From: Chitinophaga silvatica
GTDB lineage: Bacteria > Bacteroidota > Bacteroidia > Chitinophagales > Chitinophagaceae
DNA length: 64,000 nt
Reading direction: 5' to 3'
Assembly: GCF_003419895.1 (NCBI RefSeq)
Contig: NZ_QPMM01000002.1
Coordinates: 682,001 to 746,000 of the forward strand
A program made the position numbers and the translations under genes. Within the stretch, counting starts at the first letter, position 1. The number at the start of each line of letters is the position of its first letter. Under the pieces are notes generated by a model. It was not told the origin of the DNA, did not search any database, and worked only from the letters and a program-made list of their open reading frames with translations. Positions 62,389 through 64,000 of this stretch are shown piece by piece.

Positions 62389-63561
62389 ATGGCTAACATT
62401 TTAATCATAGACGACGAGAAAAGTATTCGTAAAACCCTTACGGAGATATTAAGTTATGAAGGATATAAGGTTGAGGAAGCCGCGGATGGAATAGAAGGAT
62501 TTAAGATGTTTCAGGCTAAAACCTATGACGCTGTATTGTGTGATATTAAGATGCCAAAGATGGATGGTCTCGAATTTCTGGAGAAAGCAAAAGAAGTGAA
62601 TCCGGATGTTCCGATTATAATGGTTTCTGGTCATGGTAATATTGATACTGCCGTAGATGCTGTTAAAAAAGGCGCTTACGACTATATTTCAAAGCCACCT
62701 GATTTGAATCGCCTCCTTATTACCCTGCGCAATGCATTAGACAAAACTACACTGGTCACTGAAACAAAGACTTTACGCCGTAAGGTGCATAAAGTTCCGG
62801 AAATGATTGGTCAGTCGGCTGCAATTCTGAAGATCAGAGAAACGATTGATAAAGTAGCACCTACAGACGCAAGGGTATTGATTACCGGCGACAATGGATC
62901 AGGTAAGGAACTGGTAGCCCGTTGGTTGCATGAGCGTAGCAACCGTGCTTCCGGACCATTGGTAGAAGTGAATTGTGCAGCAATACCAAGTGAGTTGATT
63001 GAGAGCGAGTTGTTTGGACATGAGAAAGGATCATTTACTTCAGCCGTTAAGCAACGTATCGGAAAGTTCGAACAGGCTAATGGTGGTACATTGTTCCTGG
63101 ACGAAATCGGAGATATGAGCCAAAGCGCTCAGGCAAAGGTTTTGAGAGCTTTGCAGGAAGGAAAAATTACCCGCGTGGGTGGCGATAAGGAAATTAGTGT
63201 GGACGTTCGCGTGGTTGCAGCTACCAATAAAGATTTATTGCAGGAAGTAGAAGAGAAGAACTTCAGACTGGATCTGTATCACAGATTAAGCGTAATTCTG
63301 ATTCATGTTCCTTCATTAAATGAGAGGAAAGAAGATATTCCATTGCTGGTAGATAGCTTCCTGGAAAGTGTTTGCAATGAATATGGAATTGCAAAGAAAG
63401 CCGTTGATAAAGATGCAATGAAAGCATTACAACAGCATAACTGGACAGGAAATATCAGAGAGCTGCGCAATGTGGTGGAAAGATTAGTGATTCTTTCCGG
63501 GAAAACTATTACTGCCGATGATGTGAATGATTTTGTTGTTCCAAATCGAGATAGAAAATAG
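62389..63561 (+). CDS. NtrC-type sigma-54 response regulator lacking a DNA-binding domain
   Basis: 390 residues from ATG 62389 (MANILIIDDEKSIRK); earlier frame residues are not receiver-like. Receiver domain 1-120 with D8-D9, phospho-acceptor D52 (LCDIKMPKMDG) and K106-like DYISKPPD. AAA+ domain from about 140 with Walker A GDNGSGKE (167-174), Walker B GGTLFLDEIGD and sensor R-finger regions. The loop that contacts sigma-54 reads GSFTSA (214-219) instead of GAFTGA. The protein stops about 20 residues after the AAA+ lid (ITADDVNDFVVPNRDRK), without the usual Fis-type HTH. It may activate sigma-54 from solution or act through partners. Confidence 0.88.
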   Translation: MANILIIDDEKSIRKTLTEILSYEGYKVEEAADGIEGFKMFQAKTYDAVLCDIKMPKMDGLEFLEKAKEVNPDVPIIMVSGHGNIDTAVDAVKKGAYDYISKPPDLNRLLITLRNALDKTTLVTETKTLRRKVHKVPEMIGQSAAILKIRETIDKVAPTDARVLITGDNGSGKELVARWLHERSNRASGPLVEVNCAAIPSELIESELFGHEKGSFTSAVKQRIGKFEQANGGTLFLDEIGDMSQSAQAKVLRALQEGKITRVGGDKEISVDVRVVAATNKDLLQEVEEKNFRLDLYHRLSVILIHVPSLNERKEDIPLLVDSFLESVCNEYGIAKKAVDKDAMKALQQHNWTGNIRELRNVVERLVILSGKTITADDVNDFVVPNRDRK

Positions 63562-63579
63562 ATTAGCTAAATATAGTTT

Positions 63580-64000
63580 ATGCAGAAGCATCTATATCTG
63601 ATAAGTGGATTAGGGGCTGATGAACGAATTTTTGCAAATTTGATTTTTCCTGCGGATTATAAGATACATTATTTACCCTGGATAAGTCCATTGCCCTCAG
63701 AGCCCATCAACCAGTATGCTGCCCGAATGGCAGAAAACATACAGGTAGATGGGCCTGTTGTTTTACTGGGTGTTTCATTTGGCGGAATTATGAGTCAGGA
63801 AATTGCAAAGCAAATTCCTGTGTCTCAAAATATCCTGATCTCCAGTATTAAGCATAGTAATGAAAAACCGCCCTACTACAAATGGATTAAAAGTTTAGGT
63901 ATCCAAAATTTACCTGATCAGATTTTATATCGGCACAGAAGTTTGATAGTAAAGCGTTTCCTGAATACAGAAACGGAGTGGGAGAAAAAATTGGTAAATG
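63580..64000 (+). CDS. alpha/beta hydrolase family protein (partial at window edge)
   Basis: Open frame from ATG 63580 (MQKHLYLISGLGADERIF) to the window end, 140 residues seen. GLGADERIF matches the oxyanion-hole region and VVLLGVSFGGIMSQEIAK carries the nucleophile elbow G-x-S-x-G (GVSFGG). This is the N-terminal half of a small serine hydrolase; the catalytic Asp and His lie outside the window. It starts 18 nt after the response-regulator stop, so it may be in the same operon. Confidence 0.8.
   Translation, partial: MQKHLYLISGLGADERIFANLIFPADYKIHYLPWISPLPSEPINQYAARMAENIQVDGPVVLLGVSFGGIMSQEIAKQIPVSQNILISSIKHSNEKPPYYKWIKSLGIQNLPDQILYRHRSLIVKRFLNTETEWEKKLVN

Noticed and set aside
1..64000. 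CRISPR array, rRNA, ordinary tRNA, insertion sequence or prophage
   Set aside because: No regularly spaced repeats, no rRNA-like sequence, no tRNA other than the tRNA-like part of tmRNA, and no transposase or phage structural genes were recognised by reading.

Overview
The window reads as chromosomal DNA of a Bacteroidota bacterium, most likely family Chitinophagaceae (Chitinophaga-like). The evidence is two complete ECF sigma / FecR / SusC / SusD loci, several TAnnTTTG-type promoters, a T9SS-type sorting domain, a LytTR two-component pair, and an A+T-rich composition with weak Shine-Dalgarno sites. No plasmid, phage or transposon backbone is visible. The genes are mostly housekeeping and nutrient-acquisition genes, with a few conflict-type genes between them.

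Layout. 1-2500: 3' end of dxr, rseP and the tmRNA gene ssrA (tag GESNYAMAA). 2500-8100: a small kinase-like orphan, a HopJ-family gene, an FtsX/MacB-type permease and an AbiEii/AbiEi-like toxin-antitoxin pair with a palindromic operator. 8400-16000: first ECF/FecR/SusC/SusD locus on the plus strand. 16200-19300: small lipoprotein and membrane proteins of unknown role, including a decayed tandem duplicate. 19284-25195: five-gene minus-strand operon (permease, glutamine-synthetase-like ligase, Fe-alcohol dehydrogenase, class I amidotransferase hydrolase, aldehyde dehydrogenase), best explained as gamma-glutamylated ethanolamine or amino-alcohol catabolism. 25318-34132: a GH9 glucanase convergent with the second ECF/FecR/SusC/SusD locus. 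34252-36925: ATP-grasp, DUF4240, a secreted repeat protein and an SMI1/KNR4 protein. 37072-39952: a Dabb/DinB/gamma-glutamyltransferase operon. 40127-43581: a LytS-type kinase and LytTR regulator separated by a DUF4407 membrane protein. 43668-48000: TIM-barrel lipoprotein, dienelactone hydrolase, ADP-ribosyltransferase-like protein and a FecR-domain lipoprotein. 48125-56840: proline dehydrogenase, thyA-folA, dnaG, thiolase and pdhB. 56940-64000: GH116 enzyme, cysM-cysE, GrpB, a sigma-54-type response regulator without a DNA-binding domain, and a partial alpha/beta hydrolase.

The most interesting regulatory signal is shared by the two Sus loci. Between fecR and susC each carries a hairpin that is an intrinsic terminator only when read antisense to susC. 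In the second locus an antisense promoter of consensus form (TTTG-N19-TACATTTG) straddles the susC start codon. Together they predict short antisense RNAs of about 85-92 nt over the susC leader, comparable to DonS of Bacteroides fragilis. A second theme is a family of related hairpins (GTATCAAAAGTAATT-type arms) between convergent genes, which probably act as bidirectional terminators. All functions are read from the sequence and memory of protein families; no database search was run.
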